A stretch of DNA of 64,000 nucleotides. It comes from Nipponacmea schrenckii. Its lineage: Eukaryota > Mollusca > Gastropoda > Lottiidae. The stretch is taken from NCBI GenBank assembly GCA_030562195.1, contig JAUJPP010000005.1, positions 1,364,001 to 1,428,000 of the forward strand, written 5' to 3'. The translations under genes were made by a program, and so were the position numbers. Position 1 is the first letter of the stretch, and each line of letters opens with the position of its first letter. The notes beneath the pieces are model-generated. The model saw only the letters and a program-made list of their open reading frames with translations, was not told the origin of the DNA and ran no database searches. Shown one piece after another: positions 19,201 to 30,900 of the stretch.

Positions 19201-22200
19201 TGCAGTTCAGTTTATGATGTATGAAGAAATGAAAACACAATATAATTTACATAAAAAACAAGATTTAGACCATAGATTAGTAAGTAGTTCAACTCTTAAT
19301 CTGCTGGAAGCCTAATCTGGCCTTCATTCTGGTTGAATAGACAGGTTATTAATCCATAGATTCGTTAACCCAATGACCAAGACAGCACTAATTGGCTGGA
19401 TCATCTCATGCAGTGTAAATTCTGACCCATGTAAAATAAAGAGTCTATGTTTGTCTCCATGGACTGAATGTTAGATAGGACCATATTCTTGTGTATTGGG
19501 ACCTAATTCTGACTCATGTAAAATATAGAGTCTATGTTTGTCTCTATGGACTGAATGTTAGACAGGACCATATCCTTGTTTATTGGGCCTTATTCTGACC
19601 TGAATGTTAGACAGAACCATGTCCTTGTGTAATGGACCTAATTCTGACCCATGTAAAATATAGAGTCTATGTTTGTCTCTATGAGCTGAATGTTAGACAG
19701 GACCATGTCCTTGTGTATTAGACCTAATTCTGACCCATGTAAAATAAAGAGTCTATGTTTGTCTCTATGGACTGAATGTTAGATAGAACCATGTCCTTGT
19801 GGATTAGACCTAATTCTGACCCATGTAAAATACAGAGTCTATGTTTGTCTCTATGGACTGAATGTTAGACAGGACCATGTTCTTGTGTATTGGACCTAAT
19901 TCTGACCATGTAAAATAAAGAGTCTATGTTTGTCTCTATGGACTGAATGTTAGACAGGACCATGTTCTTGTGTATTGGGCCTAATTCTGACCCATGTAAA
20001 ATAAAGAGTCTATGTTTGTCTCCATGGACTGAATGTTAGACAGAACCATGTCCTTGTGTATTGGACCTAATTCTGACCTATGTAAAATAAAGAGTCTATG
20101 TTTGTCTCTATGGACTGAATGTTAGACAGGACCATGTCCTTGTGTATTGGACCTAATTCTGACCCATGTAAAATAAAGAGTCTGTGTTTGTCTCTATTGC
20201 CTGAATGTTAGACAGGACCATGTCCTTGTGTATTGGACCTAATTCTGACCCATGTAAAATAAAGAGTTTATTATTATTATTATTATTGTTATTAAAATCT
20301 GTGTTATCAGACTAATAGAAAAATGCAGTACATCCTGCCCAACCTAGCCACTTGCTGAAACCACCTGTTCTTGGACTGTTCTTATCAGAATGATATTTGT
20401 TCTATCCTACACTAATGCTAAATAGTTTTTAAACTGGCAACTGACTGGCCTTGATCTTCAAATAAATAGATAGATAATCTTCAGGAATTCTCTCTACTGC
20501 ATAATTTTGATCACTGGTCTGGCATTTGTGCAATCGGTTGGAGCCGCAGTTGCTCGGTCAGACACTTGCTCACTAACCAGATTCCATCAAAGATTAAGAT
20601 GAAATTTTGGATTTTTTCATCCCAGTTTCCCCTTGTCAGTGATGCAGGTCTGAGGGACTGACATGGAAAAAGTGTCAAGTCGTTCGGATGGGACAATAAA
20701 CCAAGGCCCTGTATGCTACAGACTGTGCACGTTAAAGATCCCTCGACAGTTGGAAATCACAAAAAGACTAGGCTAATGCCGCTGTCCTGGGAAAATTTCT
20801 CTCATTGCACACTACATGGCATTACCTTCATTTCCCTTAAGGTGCAGAAGAGTAGGATGTAAAACTCCACTTATTTCATTTCAGACTACAGTTGAATATT
20901 TAACTTTTGCTGCGGCTTCCAAGATGATCGCAGCTTTTATTACGTATCCATATCAAGTTCTACGTTCCCGTTTACAGGACCAGCATAGGTCTCATACAAA
21001 TTTACGAAGCGTCGTCAAAAGTATATGGAAGTAAGTATATTCAATGTCAAGGTCATAGTCGAAACGTAAAGAGTAAGGTCATTTGATCGCGAATATGTTT
21101 ATTTATCATGTTAAAATATTATCACAAGTTTAGTGATCGTACATGAATATTTCGTGTCTTAATCATACCGAATCGTGATACGTTAACTTCACAACTTCCG
21201 AAGCCAGAAGATTTAAGAAATAAGCAAGGTCATAGATTTACTAGTAGTGCTCAAACGGTTAGTGTTTTTTTTTTTTTTAAGTTTTACCACGCACGTCCAT
21301 GTTTCAAATCCCATCATCCTGTCCCACTTTGAACAAATGAAAATTGAAAACGTTCAAGAATTTGTCACCGTGTTTGAGCACTACTTCTCTCTTGGGTTAA
21401 GTGAAGCCAAAAAGGGGGGGGGGGTCAAATTTTAAAAATAGGAACTATGTGGGTTGAAGTTCATTTTTATTCTGATTTTCAATTTAAGAAATTTTGAAAA
21501 GAGCGTAGAAATATCATTTGATTCCAATAAGTTATATGTCACTGTTATTTTTCTTGCAGGCACGAAGGCTTTAAAGGATTTTATAAAGGACTACGTATAT
21601 ATTTGTGGCACGTGACCCCTAATATATGTATCGTGTTTTTTCTGTATGAATGTATTACGAACTGGAAACCCATGCCGTTTGTGGCTCTAGAAGAATCCGA
21701 TATATGAGATGGTTGTTATATTTTTTTTAATTTATTAATGTGGTTGTTCCAATACATGTTACTGTACATAGAACTGATACTTCACTTGAAGTGAGGCACT
21801 GAAAAATTACACCTAAAGTTAACATTACCAAAGATCTGCTTGGACCACTTTCCTTATGGATATGAAGCTAAAGCTTTCCTAGATTGATCTATCACAATAT
21901 TTAAAAAATTTAAAATGATCAGTGGTTGATTTGAAGCTATGGACTTCCGATTGGTGACTAATTTTCCGAGGCTTCGTTTCCGGAATCTAACAGAGTTCTT
22001 TTAGAATCAATATTTATAGTTGTGACGCCATATCTTCAAATTGACTGCGTGATTTTCAGGAATCGATCTGCATTTTGGAGATATTTCGGAATATGTGATC
22101 TAAAATAAATTATTGTTTTTTTGCAAACTGGGATAGCGAGCAATGCCGTAAATGAAAGGTTTTTTGCAAACTGGGATAGCAAACCATGCCGTAAATAAAA

Positions 22201-25200
22201 GGTTTTTGCCAACTGGGTTAGCAAACCATGCCGTAAATAAAAGGTTTTTGCCAACTGGGATAGTCAGCAATGCTGTAAATGAAAGGTTTTTTGCCAACTG
22301 GGATAGCAAACCATGCCGTAAATGAAAGATTTTTTGCAAACTGGGATAGCAAACCATGCCGTAAATGAAAGGTTTTTTGTAAACTGGGATAGCAAGCTAT
22401 GCCGTAAATGAAAGGTTTTTTTGCAAACTGGGATAGCAAACCATGCCGTAAATGAAAGGTTTTTATACGCCCACATAGAAATGTGGACGTATATTGTTGT
22501 CGCCCCTGTCCGTCGGTCCGTCGGTCCGTCGGTCCGTCGGTCCGTCGGTCCGTCTGTCAACAATTGTTTGTGGACACTGTAGAGACTACAGTTTTTATTG
22601 GAATTTCTTGAAACTTGGTATACTTGTTTATAATCACTCAAGGAAGAACCCTATCGATTTTGGTATGATTCCGAAAAAAATTCCTGGAATTCTTGGACTT
22701 TGAATTTCAAATTGTTCTGTTTGTAAACAAAAGCTTGTGGACACTGTAGAGACTCCATTTCTTTATGAATCTTTTTGTAACTTGGTATATTTGTTTATTA
22801 CCATCCAAGGAAGACCCCTATTGATTTTGATATGATTCTGAAAAAAATTCCTGGAATTCTGGAACTTGGAATTTCGAATGTACTGTTTCTCATCCGTCTG
22901 TCAACAATTGTTTGTGGACACTGTAGAGACTACAGTTTTTATTGGATCTTCTTGAAACTTGGTATACATGTTTATTACCATTCAACGAAGACCCCTATCG
23001 ATTTTGGTATGATTCCGAAAAAAATTCCTGGAATTCTTGAACTTTGAATTTCAAATTGTTCTGTTTGATAACAAAAGCTTGTGGACACTGTAGAGACTCC
23101 ATTTTTTTATGAATCTTTTTGTAACTTGGTATATTTGTTTATAACCATCCAAGGAAGAACCCTATTGATTTTGATATGATTCTGAAAAAAATTCCTGGAA
23201 TTCTGGGACTTGGAATTTCGAATTGTACTGTTTGTCATCCGTCTGTCAATAATTGTTTGTGGACACTGTGGAGACTACAGGTTTCATTGGATTTTCTTGA
23301 AACTTGGTATACATGTTTATTATCATTCAATGAAGACCCCTATTGATTTTGGTATGATTCCGAAAAAAAGTTCCTGGAATTCTTGGATTTGAATTTCAAA
23401 TTGTTCTGTTTGTAAACAAAAGCTTGTGGACACTGTAGAGACTCCATTTCTTTATGAATCTTTTTGTAACTTGGTATATTTGTTTATTACCATCCAAGGA
23501 AGACCCCTATTGATTTTGAATTGATTCTGAAAAAAATTCCTGTAAATCAGGAACCAGCTGTAATTGGACTTTTAATTTTACAATCAAAGCTATCAGTGGG
23601 CGTATGTTACCTTGCCTGGCAAGCTATCTTTTTGCAAACTGGGATAGCAAACCATGCCGTAAATGAAAGGTTTTTGCAAACTGGGATAGCAAACCATGCC
23701 GTAAATGAAAGGTTTTTTTGCAAACTGGGATAGCAAACCATGCCGTAAATGAAAGGTTTTTGCAAACTGGGATAGCAAACCATGCCGTAAATAATAGGGC
23801 ACAAACTTATCTTTGAATGCATATTTTCGATGGGAGCACTGATAATGCTCCAGTTGGATTTAAACATTCAGCACATTTAAAATTTTATTTTTGAAATGTT
23901 ATGTGCTTGACAGTGACATAGCCTTTTTATTTCAACAGCCATGTAAAATTATGTACCTGTGTTCTTTGCTTCAAAAGGGGGCATACTTATTTTTTTTTAA
24001 TTTTCGTAAGATCACAAATTTATTTTACCTTTATTTTTGTAATGAAAATATATATTCCTATATTGTTCAAATTTTTCTTGGACAACTACCTTTATTTCTA
24101 CTATTCTTTTAGAAGTTGTTTTCATTTCAAACTTATCCATATTATCCATATTGAATTTTTAAAGGGATAATAGGTCTTAGAATGAACATAAAATTTTAGT
24201 TCTCGAGAATAGTCAATATGAGTATATATTCATCAGCGAACTTACCTGGTTTCATAAAGTAACAGAATCTCTTAAAATCTTGAAAACTCACAAAACTAAG
24301 TCATTTTTGAAAAACAATTAATCAATTTATTAAGCGTTTTTCAATAATCAAAAGCATCTTTATGGATAATTACTTAGATTTTTGGATATTTATTTATTTT
24401 TTTATGTTATTTATGGCAGCAGGTATATTACTGATGAATATTGCTGTTATTGGCCAAATTAAAATTTTTAAAGTTTATGTTCATTCTAAGACCTATTATC
24501 TTTTTAAACAATTTTAATATATTTCTGAAATTTAAAACAATTATATATAATTACAAATTATTCCACATCATTGACATATTGCCAATTGGTGGGCCACAAA
24601 CTGGAGGCAGAACCTCTTTTTATATATTTGTACAAATGTAAATAGTAAATTGAGAATGATTCGAGGTTCATAAATTTTACTACAATCTTATAAAAATATA
24701 GAACAGGATATTAGATTGGTCGGTTATTTCACTGACCTTGAACGTGAAATGCATAAAAATTGTGTTAGATCATAAATAGTTAGTGAAGTGCTTTATCAAA
24801 AAAAACTGTATTTTTTTATGATTGTTTTTACAATTTCAGTGTGTTTGTGGGTATGAGAAAGAAAGGGGGGGGGGGGTATTTCTGAAGGATTTGAATGCAT
24901 TTTGAAAAAATCATGAGATTACATCCTATTCATTATTGAATTGTGAATTAATTTTAACCATTTTAATCTGAAATTGTTAATTTTTCTTGTTTTGTTTCAA
25001 ATTGATCAAGAAGCTCAAAATCATGTAAAAAATATTAAATTCCAATTTGTCTTTTATATTCCACTAGACCATTTGATATATACCTTTTAAACATAAGATA
25101 TATTGATATACTACTTCTAGGTTTATTACATACTACGTTTCTAAACACAAGATATATAGATATACAACTTCTAGGTTTATTACATACTACGTTTCGAAAT

Positions 25201-26826
25201 AAAAGATATATTGATATACTACTTCTAGGTTTATTACATACTACGTTTCGAAATAAAAGATATATTAACTATACTACTACTAGGTTTATTACATACTACG
25301 TTTCTAAACACAAGATATATAGATATACTACTTCTAGGTTTATTACATACTACGTTTCTAAACACAAGATATATAGATATACTACTATTAGGTTTATTAT
25401 ATACTATACATACCGGTAACGTTATCAAGTCAAATGTTTTGATATATGTTGTCTACGGCGTTCAATCCTTGAGCGTTTACAAATAAATATGGAGGGATAT
25501 TATTTCAAAGTTTTATAATTGTTATGTTCTAATAAAAGCTGAATGGTGTCAGTTTACTGTTATTAATATTAAAGTGGATACAACAGAAATTTTGTTTGTT
25601 TTTTTTATTCACAGTAAATTTTAGATTCTTAATAATAATTCGAGATGAATTTGACTACAATCTGGTAAAAAATTCAGTTCAGGATATTTGATTGGTTGGT
25701 TATTTTACTGACCTTGAACGTGAAATGCATAAAAATTATGTCAGATTCCCATTCATGGCAATATGCCAGTTGCTTTGTTTATATTACAAAGTAAAGCTGC
25801 ATTTTCCTGTTCATTTTTGTTTCACCAATGGGTATGATATACGGACTACCAAAACATGGTCTCGTATTTCGGACTATATTATGTCAACAAGCACGTGTAG
25901 GAGTATTTCTACAATTGTTGCAATGGTATCCAAATAAATTTTATAAGCAAAAAGATTAACTCACGGATGTTGAAAATATACCGAGATACTCTGAAGTGAC
26001 TGACATCCACATTTAATCATCGTACCAACAGAAAGACCTTCAAACTTTATACATCTAGGTCATATTGTCGTGCATTCTATAATTATTTACATCCGGGTCA
26101 GTTTCAAAACGTAAACAAGAAGGGTCTATCATAATTTGAGGTAGGAGAAGTAGGTAGTCTTATATGGACTGGCCTTGTTTATTTTTTGAAGCTACCCAGA
26201 TGTACCTGAATACCCCAGCTGTGTAATCCCTATTAAAATATTGTTTATTAAAATACACGTGCTTTTTCGGTAAATTAGAACAAAATATTAAAACCACGGC
26301 AACGACGTTTCTCTTCCAGGAAAATGATACATCAATGTTCTGTTCTTATCGGTCACAGCGCTGATTCTTATGTTTATAATATACATATAGTAGGCAATGC
26401 TTCATTTAATTGTTTATATGCATATGGGCATACGAGCAATTATATTAAGGAGTATCATTAAAATGGATGGGGGGGGGGGGCAGTTTTGGACATACAGAAC
26501 AGTTATTGGATGGAATTTGGTGACCCGAACTCCATGCTCCAATTATTCAAATTGCCTGTTGAGATTTACTATTTCATGAGCACCGAAGTAATAACGAATG
26601 GGTGGGAGCAAAGTCCAGTATACGGACCACTTAAATTGAACCCTTGCATTGTGCATACACATACATGCATGAACTATATTATGTTTATTTCAGGTATGAG
26701 GGTTGGCGTGGTTACTATAAAGGCCTAATACCAAACTTAATACGAGTGGTTCCAGCTTGTGGATTGACTTTTGTGGTGTATGAAAAAACTATTACATATT
26801 GCAATGGTTCGTCTGTGAAAAAATAG
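16228..26826 (+). CDS. SLC25A32-like mitochondrial carrier (folate/FAD transporter family), with two candidate last exons
   Basis: Inner-membrane carrier with three repeats of two helices. Exons: 16228-16378, 17107-17266, 17756-17844, 18710-18867, 19166-19279, 20885-21030, then either 21560-21707 or 26694-26826. All have AG/GT borders and compatible phases (1, 2, 1, 0, 0, 2). The product is 321 residues with the first last exon or 316 with the second; human SLC25A32 is 315 as I recall. Motifs: [10 protein letters not shown] (first carrier signature), [18 protein letters not shown] (second signature, with the Trp typical of this subfamily), [24 protein letters not shown] (third signature) and, only with the distal exon, [12 protein letters not shown] and FVVYE. 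Start ATG 16228 (AAAATGG). Introns carry minisatellites and SINE pieces. AATAAA at 27151 suits the distal end. Family function: moving folates or FAD into mitochondria; substrate here is inferred. Confidence 0.92.
17396..17470 (+). repeat. Short pogo-like terminal-repeat fragment
   Basis: CAGTGAAACCCAGTTATTTC at 17396 resembles the 5046 sequence and DNA-transposon ends. It lies in intron 2 of the carrier gene, without a transposase. Confidence 0.35.
17545..17597 (+). repeat. SINE fragment (3' tail)
   Basis: GGTGCAGAAGAGTAGG followed by GTCCATTCATTTCAG is the SINE tail in plus orientation, in intron 2 of the carrier gene. Confidence 0.7.
18115..18665 (+). repeat. Low-complexity TTAC-rich array with a 25-bp subarray
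   Basis: ACTTTTACTTT-like repeats in carrier intron 3. Between about 18370 and 18530 a unit of about 25 bp (TTAGGCCTTACTACTTACTT plus TTACT) repeats six or seven times. The array stops about 45 bp before the exon 4 acceptor. Confidence 0.85.
19019..19165 (+). repeat. TTTA-rich microsatellite reaching the exon 5 acceptor
   Basis: Imperfect TTTA/ATTT repeat filling the end of carrier intron 4 and forming the T-rich tract before the AG at 19164-19165. Confidence 0.85.
19415..20268 (+). repeat. Minisatellite, about 86-bp unit, about ten copies
   Basis: Unit contains CTAATTCTGACCCATGTAAA, AGAGTCTATGTTTGTCTCTA and TGAATGTTAGACAGGACCAT. One copy near 19600 is truncated. Lies in carrier intron 5. 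Confidence 0.92.
20541..20884 (+). repeat. tRNA-derived SINE whose end forms the exon 6 splice acceptor
   Basis: Full-length plus-orientation copy, starting GAGCCGCAGTTGCTCGGTCA. Its 3' tail (CTCCACTTATTTCATTTCAG) runs directly into carrier exon 6 at 20885, so the AG used for splicing lies at the SINE boundary. Confidence 0.85.
21560..21707 (+). CDS. Proximal alternative last exon of the SLC25A32-like gene (diverged)
   Basis: AG before 21560, in phase 2 with exon 6, ends with TGA at 21705-21707. Encodes [11 protein letters not shown], then [19 protein letters not shown], then a tail ending LEESDI. The carrier framework (EG, G-YKGL, YE) is kept, but the subfamily motif PNLIRV is lost. Either a mutually exclusive alternative of the 26694 exon or a decaying duplicate; intact frame and acceptor favour the first. 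Confidence 0.75.
21708..22100 (+). other. Probable 3' UTR of the proximal isoform
   Basis: AT-rich non-coding sequence after the first stop; an AATAAA occurs near 22103. No gene seen. Confidence 0.4.
22118..22464 (+). repeat. Minisatellite, about 42-bp unit (left block)
   Basis: Eight copies of GCAAACTGGGATAGCAAACC plus ATGCCGTAAATGAAAGGTTT. The same unit in the same orientation resumes at 23630, on the other side of an inverted-repeat element. Confidence 0.9.
22465..23605 (+). mobile_element. Inverted-repeat-bounded element with three internal tandem units
   Basis: Bounded by ATACGCCCAC (22465-22474) and its exact reverse complement GTGGGCGTAT (23596-23605). After a GTCC/GGTC microsatellite (22505-22555) come three tandem units of about 342 bp, each starting near CTGTCAACAATTGTTTGTGG (22554, 22896, 23237) and holding CACTGTAGAGACT and CCGAAAAAAATTCCTGGAAT. 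No transposase frame. A non-autonomous DNA transposon is the simplest reading. Confidence 0.7.
23630..23795 (+). repeat. Minisatellite, about 42-bp unit (right block)
   Basis: Four copies of the same GCAAACTGGGATAGCAAACC unit as the left block. Confidence 0.9.
24161..24507 (+). mobile_element. MITE family A copy (full length)
   Basis: About 345 bp with terminal inverted repeats of about 30 bp: AAAGGGATAATAGGTCTTAG at the left and CTAAGACCTATTATCTTTTT at the right. Holds GAACTTACCTGG and CAGCAGGTATATTACTGATG. Six other copies lie in the window. Confidence 0.85.
24640..25770 (+). repeat. Local direct duplication (about 110 bp, 975 bp apart)
   Basis: 24655-24775 and 25630-25750 share TTGATTGGTTGGTTATTTTACT-like sequence followed by GACCTTGAACGTGAAATGCA. 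The copies flank a 54-bp tandem array. Confidence 0.7.
25070..25412 (+). repeat. Minisatellite, about 54-bp unit, six copies
   Basis: Unit: CTAGGTTTATTACATACTAC then GTTTCTAAACACAAGATATA and a TAGATATACTACTT end. The same unit in inverted orientation makes an array at 43.79-44.03 kb. Confidence 0.9.
25430..26693 (+). other. Region before the distal last exon; no further exon supported
   Basis: Intronic if the distal last exon is used. Frames near 25692-25960 lack clear splice sites and family resemblance. A G-run lies at 26469-26480. Confidence 0.4.
26694..26826 (+). CDS. Distal alternative last exon of the SLC25A32-like gene (canonical)
   Basis: AG at 26692-26693, phase 2, TAG at 26824-26826. 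Encodes [11 protein letters not shown], then [18 protein letters not shown], closely matching the last segment of SLC25A32 in other animals. AATAAA at 27151. It is the conserved end of the protein yet lies 5 kb beyond another usable last exon. Confidence 0.85.
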
Positions 26827-27341
26827 AACTTTAAAACAGTTAGTTTAAGCTTTTCCGTTCATCCAGACACGAATCTTGGTGAAAAATTTACAGGACGTTT
26901 TATTTTATTTTTCAACTACATTACGGGTAGAGTGTCAGTTGGTCTTAATTCATTGGGTTCAAATTCGTCCGGAGGATTCGTTACTAGAGCTTTGAATTAC
27001 GCTCAACAATTTAATTTTGATTTCTTGCTGAAATTTGACAGTTCAGCCACCCTAATCATCGTGTATATGTGTTCTTATGTATATTGGCTCATCGGATCAA
27101 TATTCATAATGTTATGTGCGGATACAACTGTATGAGTTACACATAAATTGAATAAAACGCTTTTCAAAAATAATTCGTCTTATTGTTGTGGCAAAAAAGT
27201 CATTCATTAATAAGACTCTTTAACCCCTGTTTAATAATAACACCCAATTCACCCTAGCCATATCCACAGCTTCATCTTGACAATTATTAAGAACACGTTA
27301 CTACAGTACTGAAACTTAATCCATGCCCCCTGATTTCAAAT

Positions 27342-27512
27342 AAATTAAATGAATAGAGTTTTACGTCCTACTCTTTTGCACCTTATGGGCTAATGAAGAC
27401 GGACAACACCATGCAGGGTGCAATGAGGGAAATTTTGCCAGGACAGCGGCATTAGCCTACTCTTTTTGCGATGAACCCTGGGCCCTCAGGTCACTGAGCC
27501 ACCACGGCTCCC
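27342..27512 (-). repeat. tRNA-derived SINE with internal deletion
   Basis: Tail (GAGTTTTACGTCCTACTC) and head (CACTGAGCCACCACGGCTCC on the plus strand) are present but the middle is missing. Confidence 0.8.
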
Positions 27513-27862
27513 ATCCCTGATTTCAAAGGGAATAAGAGAAACATATACGCAAAGAAGGAAAGAAAGTTGGTTAATTTTATAATAAGTTTTATATCCTTAT
27601 TACTGAACATATATTGGACAACGAAGAGGAACCCTAAATACAATGCACATTGACTAAGGATGTAGTCATTAGTACTAGGTGACCTTGCTTCAAATACTAA
27701 CTGCTGAAGTAAACGGTACAGAACCCATTAAAAGAGAGCATCGTCTTCACCCATTCAGACGGGTTTAATTCGAAGCTAGAATCGATCTTTTTCTGCATTT
27801 CATAAGAGATTGACATAGGTTCATCAAAAAAGGACTAAATATTATTTTCTGCTAAGCATCAG

Positions 27863-27960
27863 TGTGTCTTAGATGACGACTATAGCTAATACCTGTAAAC
27901 AGGACTTCATTTGTGCTTCCAGGCTATAGCTAATATCTGTAGACAGGACTTCATTTGTGC
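27863..27960 (-). repeat. Short tandem duplication over the otopetrin stop codon
   Basis: A segment containing AGGACTTCATTTGTGCTTCC occurs twice about 44 bp apart. The upstream copy on the minus strand holds the last codons and the TGA of the otopetrin gene; the second copy lies in the 3' UTR. Confidence 0.8.
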
Positions 27961-30900
27961 TTCCACGCATTTTTCCAAATAATGGATAAGCAGACAGTAG
28001 AATGAAAGCGGTAAAAAATTCCAAGAGGAACACTGATATGGCTAAATATAGACCAAGCTTTAGGTCCATAAAATTGGAGCTGAAGAGGATTGTGCTCGGA
28101 TCTCTGAGTCTCGAATGTATTGATGGCCCACAATGCGAAATTAGTCATTAAAAGGAAGGTGACGTATTCCCTCCCATCTTTACGACGTACATGAAGCACA
28201 TTTGAAGCCGACATTTTTAAAGCAGCCATCATGAAAACAGCCTGCATGGCCGCCTGGATAATCATCAAAAAATTAGTGATGATGGTCAGTACGCCATCTA
28301 GTGTGTAAATAAAGAACATGGCCGCCACGATGCTGAACATACCGAAAATAAAGAGACCAAATAAGGCGAAAATTATGAGTGTCTGCTCCAAACCACCACG
28401 TTTTCGAGAATAATGCAGATCTTTCATCCGACTGGCAGCAAAAATGACTGCAACCATAGAAACAAGGTACATAAAAGATTCAGAAATATGGCCGAGTAAT
28501 GTGGCCTCCGTATGCAGATGATCCTGATTGACCAAGACATAAAATGCAACAAGGGAAACAACTCCGACTACAAACATGAGTATTCCAAGGAACAACCCTC
28601 GACTAGATCCTGTACAGTCCACACTCATTCGAGTAGTTCGCATGCTGTCGCCATCGTATTCATCATCAGAGACAGACTTCTCACGTCGTGGACTTCTACC
28701 ATAACCAACGTTCCTCCACATGATGTACAGGATTGCTGTAAAAATATAACACGAGAAGTTTAAACACCTCATCTTTAACTTCCACCTTGTTTTATCGTTA
28801 ATCTTTACTTTTGTGATTTAGGCCAGTGCTTTTGTGAGACTATGTTCTCACCACCTTTTTAACACCAACGTGTTGACTGAGCTGTTAAAGGGATAATAGG
28901 TCTTGGAATGAACATAAAATTTGAAAATTTAAACTTTGCCAGTAAATATACCTGCTGCTATAAATAACATAAAAAGAAACAAATACATGTAATTTTTTTT
29001 CTAAGTCCAAAAACTAAGTAATCATCTATTAAGATGCATTTGATTATTAAAAAACGTTAAATAAATTGATTAAGCGTTTTTCAAATATGACTTTCTTGTG
29101 TGAGTTTTCCAGATTTTAAGGGATTCTGTTACTTTATGAAACCGGGTAAGTTCATCGATGAATATATACTCATATTGACCATTGTTGAGAACTAAACCTT
29201 TATGTTCATGCTTAGACGCAGTATACTTTTAATGACGGTCTTCGTCAAATTACATGAACGTCACCTCACTGAGAATTAGAATGGTGCTAATCATGCTATC
29301 AGTGTCCTATATACTCATCTAAGGAGATGTTCAAAATTTGGTTTGTGGTTTCGGAAAGAAACATCATCGTCCACTATCACCCAATCTTTCAAATTGGTTT
29401 TAATAATGTACCTACCAGCGCAGATTAAGCTGTATTCTATGGTGCAAGGATACAGATAATCCGAAGCTCGATCGACGATTCGTCCCATCATAGCGTCCCA
29501 ATGACATGCTAGCTCCGGTAATAAATCGTAACGACCGTTCTCTAAAATACAAATATAATATCTAAATTGAGTTTTCAAATAGAAATAATCTTTGGAGTGT
29601 TCACATATCTTAAAATATACTTGGAATCTTTACTCGTCAAGCTGACCTAGCTCAATATATTATTTCATTATTCCAGTCCTCCCAGCTGGAATTGGGTACG
29701 GATAATCCGGGAAAGATCAATACCAATAGGTTTGGCCCAAGAACCAGCCGGTAGAAAGGATCCTCATTATTCCAGTCCACCCAGCTGTAAATGGGTACGG
29801 ATAATCCGGGAAAGATCAATACCAATAGGTTTGGCCCAAGGACCAGCCGGTAGAAAGGATCCTCATTATTCCAGTCCACCCAGCTGGAATTGGGTACGGA
29901 TAATCCGGGAAAGATCAATACCAATAGGTTTGGCCCAAGGACCAGCCGGTAGAAAGGATCCTCATTATTCCAGTCCACCCAGCCGTAAATGGGTACAGAT
30001 AATCCGGGAAAGATCAATACCGAGAGGTTTAGTCAAGGACCAGCTGGTAGAAAAGATCCCATTATTCCAGTCCATGGGTACAGACAATCTAGTAAAGATC
30101 AATGCCAAGAGGTTTGTCCAAGGACCAGCTGGTAGAAAGGATCCTCATTATTCCAGTCCACCCAGCCGTAAATGGGTACAGATAATCCAGGAAAGATCAA
30201 TACCGAGAGGTTTAGCCGAGGACCAGCTGGTAGAAAGGATCCCTATCACGGCTTCATTATGAACCTAAGTTGTTATCCTTGTAAAATATAATTGTTTCTT
30301 TCTTTCTTTGACATCTGTGTTTTTTAAATGGGCATTTGTTTTGGATAAATTAACACAGCTCAAAATATATATTGAGTATTGGTGTATGCCAACTAATAAC
30401 TGTTTCAACAAAAGAAGGTAACGCACCCTTGGCTATTTTAGAATTAGCAATCGAGTTGTTATTGGCATCCAATAAGGGATTCTCTTGCAAATATTTAGCA
30501 GTCTTCTGTCTCTCTGACTTTCGAATGACCTGCAAAGTTTCGACGACAATCCCACGAACCCAAACACAGATGTTGGTACCACTCATATGCATCAAACCAA
30601 ACCTAGCCAGAGATCGGTAGCGATGGATACACATCTAAAAATAAAACCAAAAGTTACTCAATAGAAATCTTGGGAGTATTAAGGGGAAAATTAAAAATCA
30701 ATAAGATCTTTGCTGTTACCTATAACCACACTACGAGCAAGAGGTTCAGCCAATAGTGAACCTAGTCCTCATTATCCGATTTTCCCAGCTGTAAATGGGA
30801 ACTCTAAACTACCAGAGGTTTAGCCAAGGATCAGCTGGTGGGCAATCTTCTCGAGAAGCTAACATGTTATTCTTATGATTCTTCCTAGCTTTTCCTTTTA

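Noticed and set aside
22036..22641. Several overlapping minus-strand ORFs of 72-125 codons
   Set aside because: Translations of the 42-bp minisatellite and the GTCC/GGTC microsatellite.
25692..25960. Possible extra carrier exon between the two last exons
   Set aside because: Open frames exist, but none has the EG..G-YKG or YE motifs or a clean acceptor in phase 2.
29652..30262. Long ORFs of 121 and 176 codons on both strands
   Set aside because: Produced by the 99-bp tandem unit, a multiple of three; the peptides are simple repeats.
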